43,411 nucleotides of DNA, from contig CADEGL010000004.1 in assembly GCA_902826885.1 (NCBI GenBank), forward strand, positions 59,687-103,097, in the 5' to 3' direction. This document shows, one piece after another, positions 32,893 to 40,604 of this stretch (its first letter is position 1; every line of letters starts with the position of its first letter). The notes under the pieces are model-generated. The model searched no databases and was not told the DNA's origin. It saw only the letters and a program-made list of their open reading frames with translations. This stretch comes from an uncultured Alphaproteobacteria bacterium. GTDB lineage: Bacteria > Pseudomonadota > Alphaproteobacteria > CADEGL01. A program made the position numbers and the translations under genes.

Positions 32893-34056
32893 ATGATCGA
32901 AGCGAACAGCGGAGGCCCGGCGTTCGAGCCGGCGGAATTCGAGCGCCGGCAAAAGGCGCTGCGCGGATTGATGGCGGAACGCGGTCTGGACGCCGTCATC
33001 CTGTGCGCGCCGGAAAACCTGTTCTACCTGACGGGCTTCGACACCACCGGCTTCCACTCCTTCTTCCAGGCGCTGTTTCTGAAAATGGACGGTCCGTCCG
33101 TGATCGTGACGCGCCATCTGGAGGCGCCCGTGGCCGAAAGCACCGGCTACAACGTCCGCGGCGTCGGCTACCGCGACAAGGAACCGGCCGGCGACAAGGT
33201 GATCGAGATTCTCAAGGAGCTGGGCCTCGAAAATAAACGGATCGGCCTCGAAAAGGACGTGCCGTGGTTCCGCGCCCGCGTCTATGACGCGCTGCGCGAG
33301 CATGCCCCGAACGCCAAATTCTCGGACGTCTCCGGCATGAGCGAGCTTCTGCGCACGGTGAAGTCGGCGCCCGAGATCGCCTATATGCGCATGGCGGCCA
33401 AGGCCACGACGGCGGGCGCCATCGCCGCCATCGATGCGATCCGCGAAGGCGCGCTCGACAGCGACGTGGCCGCCGCCAGCTTCGCGCCGCGCGTGAAGGC
33501 CGGCAGCTTCTTCTCGCGCACGCCCACCTATGTCGTCTCCGGTCCGCGCTCGGCCATCGCGCATCAGAACTGGAACGGCAGCCGCATCAATAAGGGCGAC
33601 GTCGTGTATTTCGAGATGGGCGCCAACGTCCGCCGCTATGCGACCGCCTGCATGCGCACCACCTCGGTCGGCAAGCCGAACGACACCGTGCGCCGCGCGG
33701 CCGACGCCACGTTGGAAGGCCTGACGCGCGCGGTCGAGACCGTAAAGCCGGGTGTCCGCGTCGAGGACGTGCATAAAGCCAACTATCAGGTGCTGGAGCG
33801 TGCGGGCCTGACCGATTATTTCCGGCACCGTACGGGCTACTCCATCGGTATCGAGTTCCTGCTGTGGCTCGAGCATGGCGGCATCAGCGTCGATTGGGGC
33901 AGCGAAGTCGTCCTCAAGCCCGGCATGACCTTCCACTTCGTGCCCCTGGTGCTGATTCCGGGCGTGGGCGGTATCGGTTTCAGCGAGAGCGTGCTATGCA
34001 CTGAGACAGGCAGCGAATGCCTGAACAAAGTGCCGCGCGAAATGGCCATCCGCTGA
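32893..34056 (+). CDS. M24 family protein, ectoine hydrolase (DoeA)-like, lacking metal ligands
   Basis: Second pita-bread protein, 387 residues. N-terminal domain to about 160 (LDAVILCAPENLFYLTGFDT), then the M24 domain. Metal positions are again replaced: D to E (FEMGANVRR), D to A (RYATACMRT), H to Y (HRTGYSIG), E to V (TFHFVPLV) and E to S (GFSESVLCTETG). PGMTFHFVPLVL and the end ECLNKVPREMAI are what I recall from DoeA-type ectoine hydrolases, which open a cyclic amidine without metal. It precedes a polyamine-type ABC transporter (93-bp gap), so it probably hydrolyses what that transporter imports. The ATG at 32893 has a GGGGGA-like site. Confidence 0.87.
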   Translation: MIEANSGGPAFEPAEFERRQKALRGLMAERGLDAVILCAPENLFYLTGFDTTGFHSFFQALFLKMDGPSVIVTRHLEAPVAESTGYNVRGVGYRDKEPAGDKVIEILKELGLENKRIGLEKDVPWFRARVYDALREHAPNAKFSDVSGMSELLRTVKSAPEIAYMRMAAKATTAGAIAAIDAIREGALDSDVAAASFAPRVKAGSFFSRTPTYVVSGPRSAIAHQNWNGSRINKGDVVYFEMGANVRRYATACMRTTSVGKPNDTVRRAADATLEGLTRAVETVKPGVRVEDVHKANYQVLERAGLTDYFRHRTGYSIGIEFLLWLEHGGISVDWGSEVVLKPGMTFHFVPLVLIPGVGGIGFSESVLCTETGSECLNKVPREMAIR

Positions 34057-34149
34057 GGAAAAAAGGCGAATCGCGCTTACCATCCGATTGGCGAGATTCG
34101 CCACCACCGGAGCGCATTTGTTAAACTTCCGGTTGGGAGAGTTGGAAGC

Positions 34150-35202
34150 ATGTCCATGAAGCCGCAGCAGGCGCAGAGCGTCGCGCTGACCGAAGTCGTC
34201 AAGCGCTACGGTTCCGTCGCCGCGGTCGACCGCGTCTCGCTCAGCGTGGGCGCGGGCGAGTTCCTAACCCTTCTCGGCCCCAGCGGCTCGGGCAAGTCGA
34301 CCACGCTCATGCTGGTGGCCGGTTTCGAGCGGCCGGACGGCGGCGAGATCCGCATCGGCGACCGGCGTGTCGACCATGTCCCGCCCTACCGCCGCAACCT
34401 GGGTGTTGTGTTTCAGCATTACGCGCTGTTCCCGCACAAAACGGTCGCACAGAACGTGGCCTTCCCGCTGGAGGAGCGCGGCGTCGCGCGCGCGGACGCC
34501 GCGCGCCGCGTGGACGAGGCGCTGGCGCGCGTGCGCATGGAGGGCTACGGCGCGCGCTATCCCAGCCAGTTGAGCGGCGGCCAGCAGCAGCGCGTGGCGC
34601 TGGCGCGCGCCATCGTCTTCGACCCGCCTGTCCTGCTGATGGACGAGCCGCTGAGCGCGCTGGACAAGAAGCTGCGCGAGCACATGCAGCTGGAGATCAA
34701 ACATATCCAGCGCGACCTCGGCATCACGGTCATCTATGTGACCCATGACCAGGGCGAGGCACTGACCATGTCGGACCGCATCGCCGTCATGAACAACGGC
34801 CGCATCGCGCAGTTGGGCACGCCCGAGGAGCTGTACGAGCGTCCGGCCGACCGCTTCGTCGCGGATTTCATCGGCGAGACGAACTTCCTGGAGATGGACG
34901 CGGCGCTGACGAGCCTGCCCGCGAGCGGCCCGCGCGTTTCGGTCGCGCTCAGGCCCGAGCGCATCGCGTTGGCGCAGGCGCCATCCGGCGGCGACGGGTT
35001 GCAATGGCACCAAGGTCAAGTCGAGGAAGTGGTCTATATCGGCGAAATTCGCAAATACCGCATCCGCCTGGGCGGCCAGATGCTGACGGCCAAGCAGCAG
35101 ACCGGCACCGGCGTTCCCAGCTTCGCCGAAGGCGCGGGCGTGGCGGTGGGCTGGCATCCGGCCGACCTGCGCCCCGTGCGCGATGCGGACAAGACGGCAT
35201 AA
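34150..35202 (+). CDS. ABC transporter ATP-binding protein, spermidine/putrescine (PotA) type
   Basis: ATPase of 350 residues. Walker A GPSGSGKST (about 42-50), Q-loop VVFQHYALFPHKTV, signature LSGGQQQR, Walker B VLLMDEPLSALD and switch His in YVTHDQGEAL are all intact. The C-terminal TOBE domain (about 245-345) is that of the MalK/PotA group. It starts the transport operon; the binding protein follows after 34 bp. A DoeA-like hydrolase precedes it in the same direction. Confidence 0.95.
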   Translation: MSMKPQQAQSVALTEVVKRYGSVAAVDRVSLSVGAGEFLTLLGPSGSGKSTTLMLVAGFERPDGGEIRIGDRRVDHVPPYRRNLGVVFQHYALFPHKTVAQNVAFPLEERGVARADAARRVDEALARVRMEGYGARYPSQLSGGQQQRVALARAIVFDPPVLLMDEPLSALDKKLREHMQLEIKHIQRDLGITVIYVTHDQGEALTMSDRIAVMNNGRIAQLGTPEELYERPADRFVADFIGETNFLEMDAALTSLPASGPRVSVALRPERIALAQAPSGGDGLQWHQGQVEEVVYIGEIRKYRIRLGGQMLTAKQQTGTGVPSFAEGAGVAVGWHPADLRPVRDADKTA

Positions 35203-35236
35203 CGGATCAACAACGAAACAAAGGGGAATACCCACG

Positions 35237-36313
35237 ATGAAACGGTTGAAGACCATCCTCGCGGGCGTCGCGCTCGGCGCAGCGCTCGCGGGCACCGCGA
35301 TGGCCCAGGACAAGGGCACGGTGCGCGTCCATATCGGCGGCGGCGACTGGGCCGACGCCAACATGAAGGCCTATGTCGAGCCGTTCGAGAAAGAAACCGG
35401 CATCAAGGTCGTGGCCGTGCGCGACTGGACCAGCGTGGCCAAGCTGAAGCTGATGGTCGAGAACAACAACGTCGAGATCGACGTCGGCGGCATGCCGTGG
35501 CTCGACTATCTCTCCGCCAAGAATTCCGGCTGGTTGGAAGAGATCGACTACAAGGCCTTCAAGCCGGACGAGTTGGCCGGCCTTTCCGACCGCGACCGCG
35601 CGTCGCACGGCACGGGCTACATCTACGCGGCCTACATCCAGGCCTACAACAACCAGAAGCATCCCGCCGGCAAGCGCCCGACGACCTGGGCCGAGTTCTG
35701 GGATGCGAAGAAGTTCCCGGGCCAGCGCACCATGCGTCAGGGCGTCTACGGCTCCGGCCCCTGGGAAGAGGCGCTCCTCGCCGATGGCGTGCCGGTCGAC
35801 AAGCTCTATCCGCTCGACATCGACCGCGTGTTCAAGAGCCTCGACAAGATCAAGCCGCACATCGCGAAGTGGTGGAAGGAAGGCGCCGAAGGCCAGCAGG
35901 TCTTCGCCGACGGCATCGCCGACATGGGCCAGGCGTTCAACGGCCGCATCGGCAACCTGCAGAAGCAGGGCATGCCCATCGACATCGAGTGGAACCAGGG
36001 CAAGATGCAGGTCGACTTCTACGTCGTGCCCAAGGGCGCGCAGAACAAGGCGAACGCGATGAAGTACATCGCCTTCGCCACCCGCGCCGACCGCCAGGCC
36101 GCGTTCTCGGAGATGATCCCCTACGGGCCCAGCAACAAGAACGCCTTCAAGTTCATCAAGGCAGAGACGGCGAAGAACCTGCCGACCTCGCCCGAGAACC
36201 TGAAGAAGATGTACGTGCGCGACGACAATTGGTATCAGCAGACCAATGCCGCGACGGGTAAGACGAATCTCCAGACGCTGATCGAGCGCTGGAACAAATG
36301 GATCCTGGAATAG
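35237..36313 (+). CDS. Extracellular solute-binding protein, spermidine/putrescine (PotD) type
   Basis: Periplasmic protein of 358 residues with a signal peptide cut at TAMAQD. The mature part is a two-lobe family 1/PotD-like binding protein (GTVRVHIGGGDWADANMKAY, VDVGGMPWLDYLSAKNSGWL-like strand, WAEFWDAKKFPGQRTMRQGV). Substrate is not readable; the family takes polyamines, betaines and other amines. The start at 35237 is fixed by the signal peptide and an AAGGGG site; an earlier in-frame Met overlaps the ATPase gene. A strong hairpin lies between this gene and the permease gene. Confidence 0.93.
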   Translation: MKRLKTILAGVALGAALAGTAMAQDKGTVRVHIGGGDWADANMKAYVEPFEKETGIKVVAVRDWTSVAKLKLMVENNNVEIDVGGMPWLDYLSAKNSGWLEEIDYKAFKPDELAGLSDRDRASHGTGYIYAAYIQAYNNQKHPAGKRPTTWAEFWDAKKFPGQRTMRQGVYGSGPWEEALLADGVPVDKLYPLDIDRVFKSLDKIKPHIAKWWKEGAEGQQVFADGIADMGQAFNGRIGNLQKQGMPIDIEWNQGKMQVDFYVVPKGAQNKANAMKYIAFATRADRQAAFSEMIPYGPSNKNAFKFIKAETAKNLPTSPENLKKMYVRDDNWYQQTNAATGKTNLQTLIERWNKWILE

Positions 36314-36327
36314 GGATCGGGAGATAA

Positions 36328-36355
36328 CGCCGGCCCCGGCGATCCGGGGCCGGCG
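36328..36355 (+). terminator. 12-bp stem hairpin after the binding-protein gene (attenuator or mRNA stabiliser)
   Basis: Arms CGCCGGCCCCGG and CCGGGGCCGGCG around a CGAT loop, starting 14 bp after the stop codon. The following CCCTCTTTCTGG is only weakly U-rich, so partial termination or protection of the upstream message from 3-prime decay is likely. This would raise binding protein over permease, a common arrangement in ABC operons. Confidence 0.65.
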
Positions 36356-36381
36356 CCCTCTTTCTGGAAGACTCTTTCGAT

Positions 36382-38214
36382 ATGTCCACCGACGACACCC
36401 CCGGCCGTTTCGCCCGCTGGCGCCGCCCGCACGTCGCCTTTCTGGTCGTGCCCGCGGTCTTGTTCCTGGCCGTGTTCTATATCTATCCGCTGGGCCGCCT
36501 GGCGCTGGTCAGCCTGGAAGCGCCCAACTTCACGCTGGTCAACTATGTCGCCTTCTTCACCGAGGGCGTCTATGTCCGCGTTCTCTTGCAGACCTTCCGC
36601 GTCGCGGCCACGGTCACGCTTCTCTGCATCCTGATCGGCTATCCCACGGCCTATGTGCTGGCGCGCGCCAACCCGCGCCTGCGCACGGTCCTCCTCCTCC
36701 TCGTGCTGATCCCCTACCTCACCAGCTTCCTCGTGCGCACCTATGCCTGGATGGTCCTTCTGCACGGCAAGGGCATCATCAACTCGGTGCTGCTTTCGAC
36801 GGGCGTCGTCGACCAGCCGGTCAAGCTGATCTTCAACCAGATCGGCGTCCATATCGGCATGGTCCACGTCATGCTGCCTCTGATGATCCTGCCGCTGTTC
36901 AGCATCATGCGCGGCATCGACTTCCGCCTGGTGACCGCGGCGCAGAGTCTGGGCGCCGGCCCGACGCGCGCCTTCTGGCGCGTCTTCTTTCCCTTGAGCC
37001 TGCCGGGCGTGCGCAGCGGCTGTCTGCTCGTCTTCCTGCTCTCCCTCGGCTTCTACATCACGCCCGCCCTGCTCGGGGGCTTGCGCGACGTGATGCTGGC
37101 GACCTTCATCGAGGTCCACGTCACCCAGCTCGTGCAGTGGGGCTTCGCCGCCGCCGCGGCCTTCATCCTCTTGATCCTGACGCTCGTGGGCTTCTTCGTC
37201 GTCGGCCGCCTGACCGGCGCGGCCAGCCTGGTCGTGATGGACCAGAGCGCCAAGGCGCCTTCCGCGCCCGGCGCCATCGCCCGCGCCGTCAACCGCGCGT
37301 GGGACGCATTGGCCGACTCAGCGCCCGTCCGCGCCTTGCGTGCCGGCATCATCGGCCTGGTGCACCGATGGGACGATTGGCGCTGGCGCACGCTCGGCCA
37401 CGGCCGCACGAGCCCGGTCAAGATCGGCCGCCTCGCCGTATGGCTGGTCGCGGGGCTCGCGCTCGTCTACCTGATCCTGCCCACCTTCATCGTGGTGCCG
37501 ATCTCGTTCAGCTCCGCCAGCTTCCTGCGTTTCCCGCCGCCCGGCTACTCCTTGCGCTGGTACGCCAATTTCTTCAGCGACATGCGCTGGATCGGCCCCA
37601 CCCTGCTCAGCCTTCAGATCGCGCTGGCCACCGCCATCCTCTCGACCGTGCTCGGCACTTTGGCCGCCTACGGCCTCGTGCGCGGCCGCTTCCGCCAGCG
37701 CGAGCTGGTGATGAGCCTGATCGTCTCGCCCATCATCGTGCCCTCGATCGTGATCGCCGTGTCGCTCTACGGCCCCTTGGCCCAGGTCGGGATGATCGGC
37801 CAATGGTCGGGCATCGTCATCGGCCACTCGATCGGCTCGCTGGCCTATGTGGTGGTGATCGTGACCGCGACCTTGGCCAATTTCGACGTCGCCATGGAGC
37901 GCGCGTCGATGAGCCTCGGCGCCGGCCCCTTGCGCACCTTCTGGCGCGTGACCTTCCCGCTGATCCGGCCGGGCATCATCAGCGGCGCGATCTTCGCCTT
38001 CATCCACTCCTTCGACGAGCTGGTCATCACCCTTCTGGTCTCGGGCATCCACACCCAGACCCTGCCGATGAAGATGTGGGAGAACATCAAGAACGAGATC
38101 GACCCGACCATCGCGGCCGTGGCCTCGCTCCTGATCCTCCTTCCCGTCGTGGTGCTGGGCACGCTGGAGCTGACGCGCGGGCGCGGCAAGCAGCTCCGGC
38201 CGGGCGTGATCTAG
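36382..38214 (+). CDS. Fused ABC transporter permease (PotB-PotC type in one chain)
   Basis: Integral membrane protein of 610 residues, about twice the usual length. The first permease unit (about 15-285) ends in the coupling motif AAQSLGAGPTRAFWRVFFP, and the second (about 350-605) in ASMSLGAGPLRTFWRVTFPL, so both EAA loops that contact the ATPase are present. A linker of about 65 residues (Ala/Arg-rich, VVMDQSAKAPSAPG to HGRTSPVK) joins them on the cytoplasmic side. In most relatives the two units are separate genes, usually overlapping. The frame is continuous, so the fusion is not a misread. It completes a one-binding-protein, one-ATPase, one-permease transporter. Confidence 0.92.
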   Translation: MSTDDTPGRFARWRRPHVAFLVVPAVLFLAVFYIYPLGRLALVSLEAPNFTLVNYVAFFTEGVYVRVLLQTFRVAATVTLLCILIGYPTAYVLARANPRLRTVLLLLVLIPYLTSFLVRTYAWMVLLHGKGIINSVLLSTGVVDQPVKLIFNQIGVHIGMVHVMLPLMILPLFSIMRGIDFRLVTAAQSLGAGPTRAFWRVFFPLSLPGVRSGCLLVFLLSLGFYITPALLGGLRDVMLATFIEVHVTQLVQWGFAAAAAFILLILTLVGFFVVGRLTGAASLVVMDQSAKAPSAPGAIARAVNRAWDALADSAPVRALRAGIIGLVHRWDDWRWRTLGHGRTSPVKIGRLAVWLVAGLALVYLILPTFIVVPISFSSASFLRFPPPGYSLRWYANFFSDMRWIGPTLLSLQIALATAILSTVLGTLAAYGLVRGRFRQRELVMSLIVSPIIVPSIVIAVSLYGPLAQVGMIGQWSGIVIGHSIGSLAYVVVIVTATLANFDVAMERASMSLGAGPLRTFWRVTFPLIRPGIISGAIFAFIHSFDELVITLLVSGIHTQTLPMKMWENIKNEIDPTIAAVASLLILLPVVVLGTLELTRGRGKQLRPGVI

Positions 38215-38232
38215 CCCGCGAGGGCCACGTCG

Positions 38233-39192
38233 CTAGATGACGTGCGCGGGCGCCAGGCGGCAGTCGGCCCCGTCATGCTCGATCTGGATGGTCGCGTGGT
38301 GGATGCCGAATTTCTCCGACAGCGCGTGCGCCGTGCTCGCCAGGAACGCATCGTCCGGCCCCAGGCTTGGCCGCGTCAGATGGACGGTCAGCGCCGCCTC
38401 CGTCGTGCTCATCGACCAGATGTGCAGATCGTGCACGTCGGTCACGCCGGGCAAGCCCGCCAGATAAGCCCGCACCTTGTCCATCGCCACGGCGGGCGGC
38501 ACGGCGTTGAGCGACATCAAGACGCTCTCGCGCAACAGGCTCCAAGTGCCCCACACGATCACCGCCACGATCACCAGGCTGATGGCCGGGTCGAGCCATT
38601 CCCAGCCGGTCATCATCATGGCGATGCCGGCCGCGACCACGCCGGCCGAGACGGCCGCGTCCGCCGCCATGTGCAGATAGGCGCCGCGGATGTTGAGATC
38701 GTCCTTGCGACCGGAGAAAAACAGCCAGGCCGTGATGCCGTTGATCAAGATGCCGACGCTCGCGACCGCGATCACCGTGGGGCCGGCCACGGGCTCCGGG
38801 TGGAACAGGCGCATCCCCGCCTCCCACGCGATCGCGCCCACGGCGACCAACAGGAACACGGCGTTGAACAGCGCCGCCAGGATGGACGACGAGCGCAGCC
38901 CATAGGTGAAGCGCGCCGAGGGTTGGCGCTTGGACAGCATGGCCGCGATCCACGCGATCACGAGCCCCAGCACGTCGGACAAATTGTGGCCCGCATCGGC
39001 CAACAGCGCCATCGAGTTGGCCATAAAGCCATAGGCCGCCTCGACCACCACGAAGCCGACATTCAGCGCGATGCCGATCGCGAACGCGCGCCCAAAATCC
39101 TTCGGCGCATGGGAGTGGCCGTGGCCGCCATGGCTGTGGCTATGGCTATGCCCGGGGTCGTCGTCGTGATGGGGATGGTGGTGCGTGGTCAT
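38233..39192 (-). CDS. Cation diffusion facilitator (CDF) heavy-metal exporter
   Basis: Proton-coupled exporter of zinc or related divalent cations, 319 residues. A His-rich N-terminus (THHHPHHDDD, HSHSHSHGGHGHSH) precedes six helices. The metal site is formed by HNLSD in helix 2 (DAGHNLSDVLG) and HMAAD in helix 5, the H-x3-D pairs of zinc-type CDF proteins. The C-terminal ferredoxin-like domain contains DVHDLHIWSMSTTEAALTVH. Best called ZitB/CzcD-like. The His-rich tail favours zinc. Its presence in the same window as a Zur-type uptake operon may be coincidence. Confidence 0.95.
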   Translation of the reverse strand: MTTHHHPHHDDDPGHSHSHSHGGHGHSHAPKDFGRAFAIGIALNVGFVVVEAAYGFMANSMALLADAGHNLSDVLGLVIAWIAAMLSKRQPSARFTYGLRSSSILAALFNAVFLLVAVGAIAWEAGMRLFHPEPVAGPTVIAVASVGILINGITAWLFFSGRKDDLNIRGAYLHMAADAAVSAGVVAAGIAMMMTGWEWLDPAISLVIVAVIVWGTWSLLRESVLMSLNAVPPAVAMDKVRAYLAGLPGVTDVHDLHIWSMSTTEAALTVHLTRPSLGPDDAFLASTAHALSEKFGIHHATIQIEHDGADCRLAPAHVI

Positions 39193-39218
39193 GCCCTAGG
39201 CTCGAGCGAAGCGCCAAT

Positions 39219-39247
39219 TTGTTAGCCCTTACGTTCCCAGTTATAAT
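39219..39247 (+). promoter_or_regulatory. Sigma-70 promoter of trpG (TTGTTA-17-TATAAT)
   Basis: TTGTTA at 39219-39224 and a consensus TATAAT at 39242-39247 are separated by exactly 17 bp. The start codon lies 26 bp further. A perfect -10 box in an otherwise GC-rich genome is striking, so this is probably a strong promoter. Confidence 0.7.
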
Positions 39248-39272
39248 TGGAATCATATTCACGGTGTTAGCC

Positions 39273-39869
39273 ATGTTCCTCCTGATCGATAACTACGACA
39301 GCTTCACCTACAACCTCTTCCACTTCCTGGGGGAATTGGGGGCGGAGATCGAGGTGCGGCGGAACGACAAGGTCACCGCCGAGGAGGCCGTGGCCATGAA
39401 GCCGCAGGGCATCATCCTGTCGCCGGGCCCGTGCGATCCGGACCGGGCGGGCGTGTGCCTGCCCCTGACCGCTTTGGCGGCGGAGAAGAACATCCCTCTG
39501 CTCGGCGTGTGTCTCGGCCACCAGACCATCGGCCAGGTCTTCGGCGGCAAGGTGGTGCGCGCGCCCGAGCCCATGCACGGCAAGCTGTCGGCGATTCATC
39601 ACGAAGGCGGAAGCGTCTTCCGCGGCCTGCCCAACCCGATTCAGGCCACGCGCTATCACTCGCTCACCGTCGAGGGCGCGCCCGAGGACGTGCTTTCCGT
39701 CACCGCGCGCACGCAGGACGGCGTGGTCATGGGCCTGGCGCACCGCACGAAGCCGATCCACGGCGTGCAGTTCCACCCGGAAAGCATCGCCTCCGAGCAC
39801 GGCCACGATTTGTTGCGCAACTTTCTGGACCTGGCCGGCGGCACCAAGCCGAAGCGCAAGGCGGCCTAG
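39273..39869 (+). CDS. trpG: Anthranilate synthase component II, glutamine amidotransferase
   Basis: Class I amidotransferase of 198 residues that supplies ammonia to anthranilate synthase (tryptophan) or aminodeoxychorismate synthase (folate). It has the IDNYDSFTYNL start, oxyanion PGPCDPDRAG, nucleophile Cys80 (GVCLGHQ) and His168-Glu170 (GVQFHPES). trpD downstream favours the tryptophan role, although a dual TrpG/PabA role is common. I used the ATG at 39273; an earlier Met at 39219 would place the promoter inside the gene. trpE and trpC are not in the window, and four small genes separate it from trpD or follow trpD. Confidence 0.92.
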   Translation: MFLLIDNYDSFTYNLFHFLGELGAEIEVRRNDKVTAEEAVAMKPQGIILSPGPCDPDRAGVCLPLTALAAEKNIPLLGVCLGHQTIGQVFGGKVVRAPEPMHGKLSAIHHEGGSVFRGLPNPIQATRYHSLTVEGAPEDVLSVTARTQDGVVMGLAHRTKPIHGVQFHPESIASEHGHDLLRNFLDLAGGTKPKRKAA

Positions 39870-39905
39870 GCGCCGTTCGCGCGGCCGCCGCCACGGGAAA
39901 CGGCC

Positions 39906-40109
39906 ATGGCCCAAAAGATCGCCACATCCCTTGCGTACATTCTGCTCGGCTTCTTCGTGGCTGCTCTGATCGACTATGGCGTGACGGAAGCACTGGAGCG
40001 CCTGGGCGCGGATGCGGGCGACGCCGAGCTGGCGGGCAAGCTGGCCTTCGCGCTGTTTTGGATCGCCGCCTTCTGGCTCGCCTTGCGCCGTTGGCGTAAA
40101 CCCGCCTGA
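39906..40109 (+). CDS. Small membrane protein A (paralog of the next gene)
   Basis: A 67-residue protein with two transmembrane helices (IATSLAYILLGFFVAALIDY and LAFALFWIAAFWLALR) and a basic C-terminus. Between them is DYGVTEALERLGADAGDAEL. It aligns with the next gene over its whole length: IDYGVTEALERLGA against ADYLVEEGLLALGA, and FALFWIAAFWLAL against FAVVWGASFWFTL. Family unknown. It follows trpG by 36 bp and the next gene by 10 bp. Possible export or protection function for the short peptides nearby, which is speculation. Confidence 0.7.
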   Translation: MAQKIATSLAYILLGFFVAALIDYGVTEALERLGADAGDAELAGKLAFALFWIAAFWLALRRWRKPA

Positions 40110-40119
40110 TCGATCGTCC

Positions 40120-40320
40120 ATGCGCCGCAAACCCGTCCTGTTCCTGCTCGGAATCCTGGCCGCCATCCTGGCCGACTATCTGGTCGAAGAGGGCTTGCTG
40201 GCGCTCGGCGCCTCGTCGCGCGCGGCGTGGATCGCGGGCGCCGCGTCCTTCGCGGTGGTTTGGGGCGCGTCCTTCTGGTTCACCCTGCATTTGCCGCCCC
40301 GCCGAAAGCCGGACGCCTGA
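40120..40320 (+). CDS. Small membrane protein B (paralog of the previous gene)
   Basis: A 66-residue protein with the same layout as its neighbour: helix one FLLGILAAILADYLVEEGLL, a short loop LGASSRAAW, helix two ASFAVVWGASFWFTLHL, then a basic end PPRRKPDA. The conserved acidic DY-x-V-x-E segment at the end of helix one is the best mark of the pair. A tandem duplication is inferred. No known family recognised. A short dyad (CCCGCG...CGCGGG, 40338-40358) follows the gene. Confidence 0.7.
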   Translation: MRRKPVLFLLGILAAILADYLVEEGLLALGASSRAAWIAGAASFAVVWGASFWFTLHLPPRRKPDA

Positions 40321-40402
40321 GTGGTTTCGGTCCAGCACCCGCGCTTTCCGAACGCGGGATTCTGGATCATCATCGGCGCGTTCATCAATGCGGAGCCACT
40401 TC

Positions 40403-40528
40403 ATGAATCCCTCTGACACCGTTCCGGCCGAAGAGTTCGGTGATGGGCTGAGCGACGAAGCGCTCGACCGCGACCAGGCCCAGTGCCACGCAAGCGGCTC
40501 CATCTTTCTGACCCGGCAAAGCGCGTAG
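40403..40528 (+). CDS. Short RiPP-precursor-like peptide 1
   Basis: Peptide of 41 residues, too short for standard calling. The first half MNPSDTVPAEEFGDGLSDEA shares MNP, EF and the LxDEALDR core with the peptides at 41839 and 42031; the tail is QAQCHASGSIFLTRQSA, with one Cys. A GGAG site lies 7 bp upstream. An in-frame ATG five codons earlier is possible but absent from the paralogs. It lies between the small membrane protein pair and trpD. The conserved acidic leader and variable tail are what modified-peptide precursors look like; no function is known. Confidence 0.7.
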   Translation: MNPSDTVPAEEFGDGLSDEALDRDQAQCHASGSIFLTRQSA

Positions 40529-40604
40529 CGCCCGCCCCGCCCGAAACCCACCCCGGCCTTCCTTGGCACTGGCGCCCTCCCCGGCGCTCGCCTAAAACCT
40601 TGCC

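Noticed and set aside
32815-33936. 373-codon minus-strand frame under the DoeA-like gene
   Set aside because: Antisense to a gene with a clear fold family; His/Asp/Gly-rich shadow.
34065-34102. GGCGAATC...GATTCGCC dyad between the M24 gene and the ABC operon
   Set aside because: The stem is only 8 bp with a 22-nt loop and no U-tract; too weak to call a terminator or an operator.
34264-35364. 366-codon minus-strand frame under the PotA-type ATPase
   Set aside because: The opposite strand has complete Walker A, signature and Walker B motifs.
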